Part shown: positions 13,560-24,429 of the stretch, piece by piece
Numbering within the stretch: the first letter of the stretch is position 1
How the letters are laid out: each line of letters opens with the position of its first letter
Assembly: GCF_050947335.1 (NCBI RefSeq)
Contig: NC_134989.1
Span: 3,527,501-3,591,500 of the forward strand
Reading direction: 5' to 3'
Origin: Megachile rotundata
Taxonomy: Eukaryota > Arthropoda > Insecta > Hymenoptera > Megachilidae
DNA length: 64,000 nt
Notes under the pieces: generated by a model
Database searches by the model: none
What the model saw: the letters and a program-made list of their open reading frames with translations, nothing else
What the model was told of the DNA's origin: nothing
Made by a program: the position numbers and the translations under genes

Positions 13560-13985
13560 AATTTTCAAATTTTCGAGGTTTAAAAATTCTGAGATCTCAA
13601 AATTTGAAACTTTCAACATTTTTAAATCACATTGTTATAAAATACTGAAATAAAAACATTTCGGATTTTCAAAATTGTGATATTCTAAAATTCCAGAGTT
13701 TCATATTCCCATAATAAAAAAATTGAAGCATACTAGAGTTCCAAAGTTTAGACACTTCAAAATTCAAACTCTAAAAATTTTTTAATTTTAAATTTCTAAA
13801 GTCTGCAAGTTTTTAAATTTAAGATTTCTAAAGACTGTAAATTTTTAAATTCAGTAGTTTTAAATTCCCAAATTTCAAAAATACTGTAATTTCAAAATTT
13901 TTTTGTATTTAAAAATGTATTTGTATTTGTCTTTGCATTTAAAACTTGCAAAGTCCAAATGTCAACAAACTAAAAAATTTTCCAA
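13560..13985. repeat. Octamer-like tract, AAATTTCT type
   Basis: G-poor sequence built of AAATTYNN units with imperfect 8-bp spacing. A 100-codon open frame that begins inside it at 13903 is a by-product of the low complexity. Confidence 0.6.
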
Positions 13986-14520
13986 ATTTTTAAATAACGC
14001 CACAACTCAAAATACAGACAAATCTTCACCAAAAGACGAAGATAAACACAATGAAAAATATTTGAAATTTCCTTTTCAACCACGAGTCGTCCAGCGCCGA
14101 CATGAAAAAGTCCTTCGAGTGCCACGCGTTTCGTGTTATCTCGACGATCGCGTTTGCCGGAAATGTTTCGAATTTCGTGCCTCGGCCTGCTCCTGGAATT
14201 ATTAATCATCTTCTGGCGTGTGTTATGGCATCGCGGCTCCATTGTTCGAGCAACGGAACCACTGCGAGAGGGAGGAAAAAGAACACGATAGAAGGACAAC
14301 GGGAAGTAGCGAAGAGGAGCGCGACGAGAGGCCAACTTGGAACCTGGAAGCGGAGTCTGAATGAACTACGCGACCACGCGGCCGTACTTCCTGTTTATTC
14401 GTTTCCTTTATAATACGTATGTACATACCTCTGCTTCTCCTATGGGTTTATATCCCCTTTCGTCCTGCTCTTTTACTTATGTCTTTTGCTTCAAAAGGAT
14501 TTAACTCGTTCTTTGCAGAT
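13986..14520. other. GC-rich island, no gene supported
   Basis: CG-rich stretch with overlapping open frames on both strands (up to 121 codons on the minus strand, 103 on the plus). The frames share the same bases and run into flanking repeat. None has a recognisable domain, so I leave the island unassigned. Confidence 0.5.
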
Positions 14521-16330
14521 TGAGTATTATACAGGGTCAATCAAAAGAGGTGTATAAAGCAAAATGTTAAAATTCGTCAAGGAAAAAATTGAGAAATATA
14601 GGGTAGTTCTTTTGGAATGTAACTAGAAATGATTAGATTTTAAAATTAATGTATAAATATTTAGATGTAAAGGTGTTACAAAATATAGGACGTTTCAATA
14701 CAATGTGTATCTACAAAATGTACCTGTGTTTTATCGTCAAACTATATAAATATATTATATACGCAAGAATAAGAAAAAGATGTTATTTTAAATTGTTTTA
14801 ATTATGCTACAGTTTTATACATAACACTTTACTGGCGCGTTATATAAATAAAAATCGTGCAAAAATTGCTATATAAACATAGATTATTAAATATTTTATC
14901 AACGGTTATAAGAAATATACGAAATGATAAAGACGATTTTCTCCTTCAATGTAACTGTGTATAAACAGGCAAACACTCATTGTTTTTATTAATCTGAGTT
15001 TTCGGATGAAAATTATGGCCAACATTTTTTAAATATTCGTAATATGTGAAAAACAAATTATACAAAAAGAAATTTGTTGAATTAACGGAAATATTCAGCT
15101 GATTTACATGATCCAGCGAAAAACTGTCTTATTGTGATTTATGCACAAAAATACGAAATTTATCGTATTTTCACCGCCCTGAAATATATCGACAATTCGG
15201 TTTGGCATACTACCAATAAGATTTTTTACTATACATATTTTCCCTTCATTGTCCCAAGTGTGAAGCTATTGCAAGTTTTAATTTATCTACATTGGAATGT
15301 GTACGATTGTTTGAGAACATAGTTCATACCAATAATTTTCTATGAGATTAATGTCAGTGGTCAGTCTAACAACGAAATGTTATTTTCGGCAAATCATCTT
15401 AATGTATGTGCAAATTTATGAACCGAAATATTATCCCGCGTTAAAAATTAAGTTTTTATTGTGGTGTTCTATTTAATAGGACTCTAAATACTTTTCTAAT
15501 GTATCAATAGAATTATTACTACTCATTTTGTGGGAAATAAATGCTATGGAGCTTTTGTCATGCCCCCAAAAACACGTTCAAACCATAACCGAATCGTCAG
15601 CAAAATTGTTTTTCGAAAAATATTTCACATCGTTCTGTATATTGTGCTAATATCAATTAAATCCATTTGGCTCGTCTAGATTGAACTTTTTCTCACAAAA
15701 TATAATCTACAATAAATAAATTGTAGCTACAAACTGTTTGTTTCTTATAAAATAAATATGTTTACTGATATCTTCTCAATCCGCACTCGTGTTTGTTCTA
15801 GCGAATAAAGGTGTCGCTGATTTATCTCCGTTTCATAATGGTAGCGCCATTATTTTCAGATTATTGAAAGTAAAAGGAATTGGTATATTTATACAACACA
15901 CACTACATGCGAATAATTGTCGACTTTCATATCTTTTTTAATAATTTTGTATAATCTCCTTAAAATCCTGTGTTCATATAAACTGTTTTCCTTGTTTTTA
16001 TATACAGAATACGCTGGTAAAATGACACAGATTAAAACTGGAGCAACCTGTATAATATCGAACAACAAAGCAGTCCATTGTAATTTCCTATTTTTGTTAT
16101 AACTGTTTAATAAAACGTTGAACTAATATTCTCTTATTTTTTCAAATAAAATATGTTAATAAAGTTTGACGATAGTAAACTGGGACGCTCTGTATACAGT
16201 ATATGTCCACTGAATCTATTAAGGTACCTTTGATATCAGCCTCTAGATATACAGCACAACTACCCGTGTCGATTTAAACGGTGCTCAACGTTAAACCCTA
16301 GAAATAATGTAAAGTTTAAGGGGTTTAATT
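14521..16330. other. AT-rich sequence containing one copy of a dispersed repeat
   Basis: Apart from the repeat copy at 15100-15330, I see no gene. A TACAGGGT-like string at 14534 and a reversed counterpart near 16190 resemble transposon ends but do not match each other beyond a few bases. Confidence 0.5.
15100..15330 (+). repeat. Dispersed repeat, copy 1 (plus)
   Basis: This segment aligns, with many substitutions, to the reverse complement of 18968-19217. The clearest shared stretches are TTTGGCATACT followed by a TTTCCC...TGTCCC block and a CTATT-GAAGTT-TAATT-ATTTACATT block. The open frames in the two copies align in the same register (FPFIVPSVKLLQVLIYLHWN here, FPLHCPVCQLFEVLIHLHLN there), which hints that the source was once coding. 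I do not recognise the protein. Confidence 0.7.
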
Positions 16331-16339
16331 GCGAGAACA

Positions 16340-16850
16340 GTTTTCTTTCACGATACCACGCGAAAGTGCTTATAGCGTTTCGCTCTTGCGGCCAGATACA
16401 TACGCTTATGGAAATATTCCCGCTTTGCATGCGTGTCCACGCATTCGCGTGTACGCGCGCGAATAAATACATAAGGATGAGTGGAGAATCGATACGGGTT
16501 TGCGAAGAAAACGCCAAAAAGTCCATCAATCATTTTGCGAGCGGCCGGAACCGTGGAGCACGTACCAAGAGACTCGACGCTCGCCTACAGCGTAGGTTAG
16601 GTTAGGTTACACACGTGAACGACACCGAGGAGAGAAAGAGATGGGGTGAAAGCATGAAAGAGGTAAACTCACTAGAAGGCAATTTATTTATGACTCGCAA
16701 CGGGAATCGATTGACTAGATGGGGGTGGATGACAATGCAAATGAAGGAAGTGCGAGGCCTTCTCGTTTCCTATGAACCTCATTAAACGAATGAATCATAC
16801 GACGTTAGTGATGTACGTGACACAGCCATCAGATATCGCGTAATTTGTTC
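16340..16850. other. GC-rich island
   Basis: CG-rich stretch with several short overlapping open frames, none recognisable. It contains the short telomere-like tract described separately. No exon could be defined. Confidence 0.5.
16593..16609. repeat. Short TTAGG-like tract
   Basis: TAGGTTAGGTTAGGTTA gives three TTAGG units, the arthropod telomere motif. At this length it may be chance or a tiny interstitial telomeric trace. Confidence 0.7.
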
Positions 16851-16894
16851 TTGAAAATCACATTTAATTTATCGTGTTTACCATTGACATTAAT

Positions 16895-17165
16895 TTTGGT
16901 ATAAATTCGTAATATAGATCTCTGTCTTTAATCATATGATATAGATCTTAGTTTCTTCTATTATTTTAGTACATTGATATTAGTCTTTAATGTTAATAAC
17001 AGAAGTATTAGTATTTAGTATAATATTATAATGTGGATACTAATTTTTGTTAGAGTTTTATACTACAGATATTAGTGTTTAGTGTTACTTTATAACATAG
17101 ATATTAGTATTAGGTATAATTTTATAACATAGGTATCAGTATTTATTATAATTTTACAACATAAG
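16895..17165. repeat. Diverged tandem repeat of about 40-60 bp
   Basis: Successive units share the words ATATTAGT, TTTAGTRTAAT and TTATAACATAG. The last three (to about 17162) are the most similar to one another. Confidence 0.7.
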
Positions 17166-17169
17166 GCGC

Positions 17170-18060
17170 TCCAAATGTTATTTACGATGACTGTACAAGG
17201 AAAAGGTGATTCTACGAAGAAAAATAAAAGAATATAAAATAAAATTAGTTTGTGTAGACTTCGTTTTGAAAAAAATTAGTTTGAAAATTTTTAAGCATAT
17301 ATTTAAGAATATTTAAGTATTTACAACGAATAAAATTACAATTTTAACAAATTTTTATTAATTTTGTAATTAATAGACGTTACAAATTAATGAATGCAGT
17401 TACTAATACCATTCATTAATGGATACGTATTGTACGTTTAGTAAGTTAGTAAGTTAGTAGTTGAAAATAATACTGATCTGAAAGCTTCGGAAGTGAACTG
17501 ACTAGATTCACAATACAGAGATTCACAATTCAATACACAATACAGAGTGATGAATTTGATCGGATCTGTGATAACATCGACCAGTCATTAATTAATTAAC
17601 ATTGATTAATAATACATTTAATGACATAAATTAATTAATAATGATATTAATAATTATCTAGTTTATTTTTTGAACTATTGAAAACACTGTTAGGATTCCC
17701 ATTTTTTTTGGGATGAACAAATTTTTCAAAAAATATTTTAATGAGTATTTTAAATATTTCAAAATTCAGTTTTCACAAAACAAATTTAAATTGAAAGCTG
17801 TAAATCTACGGAACTTCGACTTATAATCAAATGTAATTTAGTGAATGTTAAAAATGGTTATCGCATCATTTCAATGACCCTATTTTTCCGACTTTGTAAA
17901 TACTCATTAGATAGTCGTCGGAAATGTCCAGAATCTATTTGCTTTCTTCGTTGCGCAAATATAACAACTCCTCATATTTTTAATGATATATACTTTTGAT
18001 AGAAAATTATGGACAATATTCTTCAAATACCAATTTGTAGTATAGAAAAAATAATTGTAA
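17170..18060. other. AT-rich unique sequence
   Basis: No gene, tandem array or transposon end recognised. Confidence 0.6.
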
Positions 18061-18062
18061 TA

Positions 18063-18958
18063 CGAGGTGCGAAACAAAAAAAAAACGAGACTAGGTGTGT
18101 AGTTTGAAAAAACAATGGAGTTGTCAGAAATTGTTTTGGTGGCATCCTACACACATCCTCTATCCATGCTGCAAATTTCGATTTAATCCGACATGCCATT
18201 TGGGAGTATTACATCATTGAGTAAACACGTGCAACTGCATTCTGCCGGAAAAATGTCTAATATAAAAACCGAACAACGAATAAACATCAAGTTTCTTGTA
18301 AAATTTGTTGAAATTTGTTGTAATTTGTAATGAGACATGGATTTTTACCTATGACCCAGAAAATAAGCGCCAGTCGATGCAGTGGAAGTCTCCAGGATCC
18401 CCAAAACCCAAAAAAGCGCGCATGTCAAAATCAAAATTCGACATTAATGAATTGTAATGATTGAGTAGTTTCCCAGTGGTCAAACTGTTAACCAACATTA
18501 TTACATTGAAGTACTAAAAAGATTTCGTGAAAAAATGAGAAAAAAGAAGCCACAGTTGTGGAGTGATGGATGGCTGTTGCATCAGGACAATGCACTCGCT
18601 CACACGGCGCTGTCTGTCAAGCAGTTTCTGACCAGCAAAAATATTACTGTGATGGGGCATTCTCCTTATTCACCTGATTTGGCTCCATGCGACTTTTTTT
18701 TATTTCCTAAAGTTAAATTTTGCTTAAACGGAACCCATTTCACCTCAGTTGAAGAGGTTCAGGCAGAAACGGAAAATCTCTTCGAAGGGACTTCCAAAAA
18801 CCTCGTTCTAGAATTGTTACCAGCAATGGCAGTGCCGAATGCAAAAGTGTGTGAGTGCTGAAGGGAACTACTTTGAAGCTGATAATGTCACGAAGAACTG
18901 ATTCTGAAAATACAATGATTTATTAGACTAGTCTCGTTTTTTTTTGTGTCACACCTCG
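18063..18958 (+). mobile_element. mariner element, internally deleted (copy 2)
   Basis: The 896-bp element is flanked by TA at 18061-18062 and 18959-18960. It is the same length as copy 1 and has the same terminal repeats, except that a run of A (left) or T (right) has replaced part of the AAAAGTAACG section in both arms. It carries the same internal deletion of the transposase, joined at the same place. It lies immediately beside the dispersed repeat at 18968-19217. Confidence 0.95.
18253..18900 (+). pseudogene. mariner transposase remnant (copy 2)
   Basis: An N-terminal stub MSNIKTEQRINIKFLVKF begins at 18253. The deletion junction follows, then DETWIFTYDPENKRQSMQW. A missing G near 18448 (relative to copy 1) breaks the frame before the second domain. 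From 18535 the frame is open through HQDNALAHTAL and HSPYSPDLAPCDFFL, again with 34 residues between the second and third catalytic aspartates. A second frameshift near 18785 scrambles the C-terminal end. The disabling changes differ from those of copy 1. Confidence 0.92.
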
Positions 18959-18967
18959 TATATAGGA

Positions 18968-19217
18968 AATTTGTAGGTTATGTTGGTACGAACGATTTTT
19001 TCAAATAGTCTGACATATTTAAATGTAAATGAATTAGAACTTCAAATAGCTGACACACGGGACAGTGTAGGGGAAATATAGTGACTGATCTTACTGGCAG
19101 TATGCCAAATCGAATTTGCGATATAATTCGTGACTGGTAACATGATAAATTATTAAATTTATACACAGGACACAAAGAAACAATTTTGCTTAAATGATTG
19201 GTATATTTATGGAACAT
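18968..19217 (-). repeat. Dispersed repeat, copy 2 (minus)
   Basis: Reverse-complement counterpart of the segment at 15100-15330. It holds a 79-codon minus-strand open frame ending LPVRSVTIFPLHCPVC then QLFEVLIHLHLN. The adjoining mariner starts 9 bases away and probably split or truncated the repeat. Identity of the source element is unknown. Confidence 0.7.
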
Positions 19218-19322
19218 TTGAAAATTAGTTTTTATGCAAATAAATTGAATATTTTTGTTAATATGGCAAATTTGTTTACCTGATTTATTGTTTACGCACT
19301 ACAAGTTAGTATTTAATACATT

Positions 19323-19608
19323 GAGCGTCAAACTAAAACAGTTGAAAATTGCATTTGATAATATTTTCATTTTTAACGAATCTTACCAAATATTTATTTT
19401 AGTTCAAAATAATTAATAGGAGTACTTTCAGTTAGGAAAGTGAACAAATTTTTGAGCACCACACTGAAACAGTTGAAAATTACATTAGATAATATTATCA
19501 TTTGTAACAAATCATATAAATATTTTCACAATATTTTGTTATATTTATCTTCCATAGTGCCAAGTACTTAATACGAGTATTTTCAATTAACAAATAGAAC
19601 AAATTTTT
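19323..19608. repeat. Diverged tandem duplication
   Basis: Two units start with GAGCGTCAAACTAAAACAGT at 19323 and GAGCACCACACTGAAACAGT at 19454. Both end with a GAGTAYTTTCARTTA block followed by AACAAATTTTT. They are clearly related but have accumulated many substitutions and small indels. Confidence 0.8.
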
Positions 19609-19799
19609 AATAATTTAATAATACAGGTGGTACATCTACGCATACATATGTATAGAAATTTAAGTGTTATCCTTATACAGGTAAAGTGGCAGTCCAAGTG
19701 TTGAAGAATATTAGCTGTAATTTTGAATCGAGAACTCAGATTAATGAAAAGAAAAGGGGAATATTTATACAACGCACAATATAAAATTCAGTAGGAAGA

Positions 19800-20130
19800 G
19801 ACTAGGGGTCAGAAGAGTCTCGTGGGCGGGCGTTGTGCTCGCAAGCTCGCAAGCTCGTACGCACGCCACGCGGCCGACAAATGGACGAGCAAAAGCAGCC
19901 CGAAGCTCGTCACGTTTCCAGGAACATTTCGTTACGATCGATACGACCTGCCATTACTGTCGGTGGATAGGCTCTACTACCGTGTTCTCTTTCTCCCTTC
20001 GTGCCATAGCACTTCCGCTTAAACCCTCTCTCTTCGTTGTAAGCCGTACGATAATAAGGGTTGTTCCGCGATGTAACGCGCGGCAGACGTTGAAATCACA
20101 AGGAGAATGATTTTCGCCCTCGTTTCCGGA
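19800..20130. other. GC-rich island
   Basis: CG-rich stretch with two overlapping plus-strand open frames of 66 and 91 codons. They have no recognisable domain and no start or splice signals that I can defend. Confidence 0.5.
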
Positions 20131-20699
20131 CCGGCAGTCCTTGAATTACGTCATGAACCACTCCTTCTTTTGCTTCGGATTTATAGTTTATAATTTAGCA
20201 TTTTTATAACGCTTGGCCGACAGAATCGCGAAACACTCTGGACATCAACCCCTTCGCTACAGCCAATCAATTCTTGAACCCGCGAGCAATGTTTAAGCTG
20301 CGTTTCCTTAGTTAACATGTTTTTGAAAAAGAAGAGAAATTTCTAGTAGAAGGTTGACTTCATAGAAACAATAAATTTGTTACTAGTATGTATTTTTAGT
20401 ATTATTGATTTCATTTTTACTTCGTGTACAGTGAACATGAGTTTGTAAGATTGTTATTAAATGGTGAAATGTATTTTTAGTTTCAAGGTAAATGATAAAA
20501 TAAGCTGAACGTACCTACTTTGGAGAACAATTTCATGAAAATTTTTATGTTAAGGTAGCTACATTACCTTAGTTATGTAGTATATTAGGTAGTTAGTTAA
20601 GATAGGTCGTAAGTGAATTTACGACGCGATTAAAAAAGTTTAACTCGTTGAAATAGAAATTCTTAAGTGGCTATGAAGGCTTCAGTTTTATTTAAAGTT
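20131..20699. other. AT-rich unique sequence
   Basis: Nothing recognised. Confidence 0.6.
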
Positions 20700-20948
20700 T
20701 TGTAATTCTATACACAAGTTTCAACATTTCTAGATCTCCAAATTTTTGAATTTTCAATTACTAAATTTTTTAATTTTTCAATTTTTAAAGTTTCAAATTT
20801 GCAGTTAGCAAATTTCAAAATTTTCATACTTCTGAGTCTTCACATTTCCAATTTATGTATACAGACTCAGAAATTCTAAAGTTTCCAACTCCTTAAATCT
20901 ATAAATACCAGTGTCAAAAATATTGAAATTCGTAATTTTCAAATTTTT
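20700..20948. repeat. Octamer tract, AAATTTTC type
   Basis: G-poor degenerate array (AATTTTTC, AAATTTGC and similar units) that runs directly into the TTAA target of the next element. Confidence 0.7.
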
Positions 20949-20951
20949 TAA

Positions 20952-21579
20952 CCGACTTCGAAAAAGGAGGAGGTTACTCAATTCGATCAGTATATTTTTT
21001 TTTCTATGTACCTATGCCCGCCGATTACGCCTAGCTGTATGGATCAATCGAAACGAAACCTTTTGCATCTGGTAGGTTCTGACTTCCCATTGGTACCATT
21101 ATCAAAAAATTTTTCATTTTTTAATTGCAAAGTATTGTTATTGCAAAAAAATCGGCAACTTTTGAAATAAACTTTTCTCGATTTTAGTGCGCTTTTAATA
21201 TCTTATCATGGACATGATTCTGAACAATTTTGTTCATATACAAATTTCGCGGAAAGCTTTAGTTTTCGAGATATTAGCGAAAAATTGTTATTAACTTTTG
21301 AAATCAACTTCGAACGATTTTAATGTCCTTTTAATATGTTGTCAGGGGCATGATTCTGGACAACCTTTTCCTTATGCATAATTGACGGAAAGCTTTAATT
21401 TTCGAGATATTAGAGAAAAATTGTTGTCAACTTTTGAAATCAACTTTGAACGATTTTTATGTCCTTCTAATACGTTATACTTAATTATGTTCATGGCATT
21501 TACGCAGGCAAAAAAAAGCCCGGAAGAACTGTTTGACAGTATCCTATACAATTCTTCCCATTCCACTAAAAAGCGTGAA
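20952..21579 (+). mobile_element. TTAA-site element, incomplete copy
   Basis: Begins CCGACTTCGAAAAAGGAGG directly after TTAA at 20948-20951 and follows the sequence of the terminal repeat at 55113. It includes a T-run, CCCGCCGATTACGCC, and the block from GGTAGGTTCTGAC to ATTGCAAAG. Three head-to-tail 136-bp units follow, starting at 21157, 21293 and 21429, the third truncated near 21475. The right part (21478-21579) matches 56636-56737. No right terminus of the CCGACTTCG type is present: the copy ends in the palindromic element at 21580. No transposase frame is visible. Confidence 0.85.
21157..21475 (+). repeat. 136-bp tandem units inside the TTAA-site element
   Basis: AACTTTTGAAATMAACTT recurs at 21157, 21293 and 21429, exactly 136 bp apart each time. 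Each unit includes CGATTTTARTG, CATGATTCTG and a TTTTCGAGATATTAG block. The last unit is cut short. The corresponding units in the 55-kb copy have diverged. Confidence 0.9.
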
Positions 21580-22267
21580 ATAAAATAATTTTTAGAAAAA
21601 GAATACGCCGACTTCGAAATGCACTAGAAAGTATAAAATAATTTCTATTTCCTAATAAAGTAAATTCTATTTCATTCAATCATACAATTACGTAACAGAT
21701 ATGAATGAAACCTATTTACCCGTTAGGTAGTATATTAAATACATTTCAACCTTTTCGGAGGCGGCTCAAAATTAAAAATACCTCAGTAAACGTTCGCATG
21801 TGGAAGCCATGGATCTAAGAACCTATAAACGGAGCCCACGACGCGGGAATTACCAAATTTGCGGCAGATGGGCTCTATCTTTATAATATATGCGGCGATC
21901 GAGTCTTTCCGTCACATACTCTATGAATCTAGATAGACCATAGTTACATTTTATACGCACTAACACCTACTTCGCGGCGTGCTGTCGAGTACTATGTATA
22001 GAAAAAAGAATAGCTATACAAGCTTTGCCTATGTTCGGCTGTCCAAAGGTTGACATGTTCAAGAAAATCTTTTAATTTTATGCCGCCTCCGAAAAGGTTG
22101 AAATGTATTTAATATACTACCTAACGAGTAAATAGGTTTCATTCATATCTGTTACGTAATTGTATGATTGAATGAAATAGAAATTACTTCATTAGGAAAT
22201 AGAAATTATTTTATACTTTTTAGTGCATTTCGAAGTCGGCGTATTTTTTTTCTTAAAATTATTTTAT
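21580..22267. mobile_element. Palindromic element, 688-bp form
   Basis: Near-complementary arms of about 200 bp (left from 21580, right to 22267) flank a unique centre. The arms carry TACGCCGACTTCGAAATGCA and end at the words CCTTTTCGGAGGCGG. The centre has the same sequence as the 807-bp copy at 56738 but lacks 163 bp. That deletion joins AAACGTT to CGCATGTGG through a shared GTT. No intact coding frame remains here. It sits at the inner edge of the TTAA-site element, as the other two copies do. Confidence 0.9.
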
Positions 22268-22700
22268 AAATATCAAATGTTTAAATTTCCAGTTATCATA
22301 TTTTCAAATTTTCAGTTTTTAAACCGAAAATTTCAAATGTTCAAACTAACGATGTCAGAAATTGAGGAATTCTCAAATATCCTGATTTTTAAATCTGAAT
22401 TTCCAAATTCTAAAATTTTTTCATTTTTCTGCTTTCAAACTTCCTCGTATTTTAATTTTTAACGTTTCAAATTTTTCAATCAGCAAGAAATTTCCAAACC
22501 CTCAAATTCTGCAATTTCTGAATTTTCAAACTAAAAAATGTTAAAATCACTGCATTCAAATTTTCCAATTCTGAAATTTTTTAAATTATCAATTTCCAAA
22601 TTTTCTGGCTGAATAATTTATAAATTTCCAAATTTCAAATTGTTGTACTAATTTATAAATTTTCATCAAAATTTTCAATAAAAAATTTCTAAATTTAGTT
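22268..22700. repeat. Octamer tract, AAATTTCC type
   Basis: G-poor degenerate octamer tract. It gives rise to a 79-codon open frame that is low complexity. Confidence 0.7.
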
Positions 22701-23635
22701 ATAGGTAAATTCAGCTATTTACTACATATCACACAAAGTTCCTTTTCGAGTAAAAAGAAATCATTTTGTCCCTTATTGTCCCATATGCTACAATTACAAC
22801 TGCCCATTCGTTCCCATCTGTTCATTATTAGCAATTTAAAACCTAAACCGTTAGAAATTCTACAAATCATGCATAAACCTAGCTTGCATCGATCTCGTTC
22901 TTCAATAATCGTAAACTATCGATACCCTGGCACGAAGAGGTCTTCGCTGAAGTTCCGTCATGATTTCACGGCTGTCAAGAAAGGGCGCAGTCACGATGTT
23001 CGCCAAGAAAAGCAAGTTCGTTCGACTCCGTATGCACAAAACAAGAAGGTTTCTAGCAAGGGTGCGTTGAGGGTGGTACGGTCGAGGGGGTGGTAGGAAA
23101 AAGGCACAAGAAAGGCTTGAGTGGCGTTCTACGAGGGAATCGCGTGACTACTCACGGATCAATAGTTTGCTCCTATACGTATGTATGTACAGGAGTCGGT
23201 TTGCACGGGACTCGATTTAGGCTATGCCGTTTCTACCGAAGGGGTTGCAAAGGACGAAAATCGGTGCTGGCTTTTCGTGAACGTCTACGAATTGAACTCA
23301 ACTGAGAGAACCTGAGACAAATCGATACAGGGGCAACTTGGTACAGCGAAATTTTCTTGACACTGTCTACATGCAGTTCGAGATCTTTATTTAACTTTAC
23401 GATAGACATTAATTGTTTATTACGAACGTCTATATGTATACAGTCAGGTGATACTTGCTTGATTAGAAAAATATATTACCTTTTTTCGTAAAATACCCTG
23501 TCAAAGTATAAATAATGTGGTACATTTTGGAACTATATTATCATTAACATCATTTAGGCTAGAACATACACAAATTTCAACAAATTTGATTGAGACATAT
23601 GTGTGTCGTGTACGGTATCATCTGCGAATTTAATA
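22701..23635. other. Unique sequence with GC-rich island at 22880-23330
   Basis: The island has a 106-codon open frame (22776-23096) overlapping a 71-codon one in another frame. Neither shows a domain. I could not define an exon. Confidence 0.5.
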
Positions 23636-23860
23636 TATTTAACAAGTTTTTAAATTAGAAAATTTGAGACCGTAGACGTTTGTGAAGTTGAAAAATTTGA
23701 GATCGTAGAAATGTGTACAGTTGGAAATTTGCAAGTTTGGAGAACTTATGACTTTGAATAAATTTAAGGATTTGAAAATTTGAAAGTACAGAAAATTGTG
23801 AATTAAGAATCGTCAAGTTTAGATATGTATCCTTGTCTGAAGAAAGTCTACGTTGTACCC
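23636..23860. repeat. Octamer-like tract, G-containing strand
   Basis: Units like GAAAATTTGAGA and GAAATTTGCAAG recur with roughly 8-bp spacing. Here G rather than C sits between the AAATTT cores, so the polarity is opposite to most of the other tracts. Confidence 0.65.
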
Positions 23861-23869
23861 GAATGTACA

Positions 23870-24330
23870 CCCCTCTGACTTGAGCCTCGAAGAGCCAGCA
23901 AGGGGGTGGTAGAGTTGAAGAGGTAGGTCACGCGAAGAATGGGCGGAGATTCCAAAAATAGGACCATTACCGATAAGACCTAACCGAGGCGCTCCCCGTC
24001 GTAGGTGGGTGTATGGTTCGAGGTAGCCGATGGCAGGTGATAAAGCAGGAGGGAAATGGGGTGAGTTAAGGGTGCTGGTAGGTGATGATGGCGGCGGGCA
24101 AATCGGTGAAACCGACAGAATCGAGGCGCTTTTTTTCGTGACGAACTGAACTCCAGCAATGTAACAGGCGAGGTTTGTCGACGTTGATGACGAAATAAAA
24201 CAATAGGGTGAGGTTTTATGCGCCTCACTCGATATTGCGTACTGTCCACACCTCGGGGTACTTCCTGTTTGAGAAGCTTAATTGGATAGATGGCCGGTAA
24301 CGTCCTGGAAAAGTTCTGGTCGGTTCAAAT
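23870..24330. other. GC-rich island
   Basis: CG-rich patch with an 89-codon minus-strand open frame rich in H, R and P. No recognisable product. Confidence 0.5.
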
Positions 24331-24429
24331 GAACTGTTGGTAGTTCTGAATGTGATTTTTATATAGGGATCAGATTTGAAATCTGATGAATGTATAAGGA
24401 AATTGTACTGAAAAATTTGGAATAGACAT

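Noticed and set aside
13903..14413. Open frames of 100-121 codons on opposite strands
   Set aside because: They overlap each other and extend into octamer repeat; the openness follows from base composition.
14532..16196. Possible transposon with TACAGGGT ends
   Set aside because: The supposed ends agree only over about eight bases with mismatches, and no target duplication could be shown.
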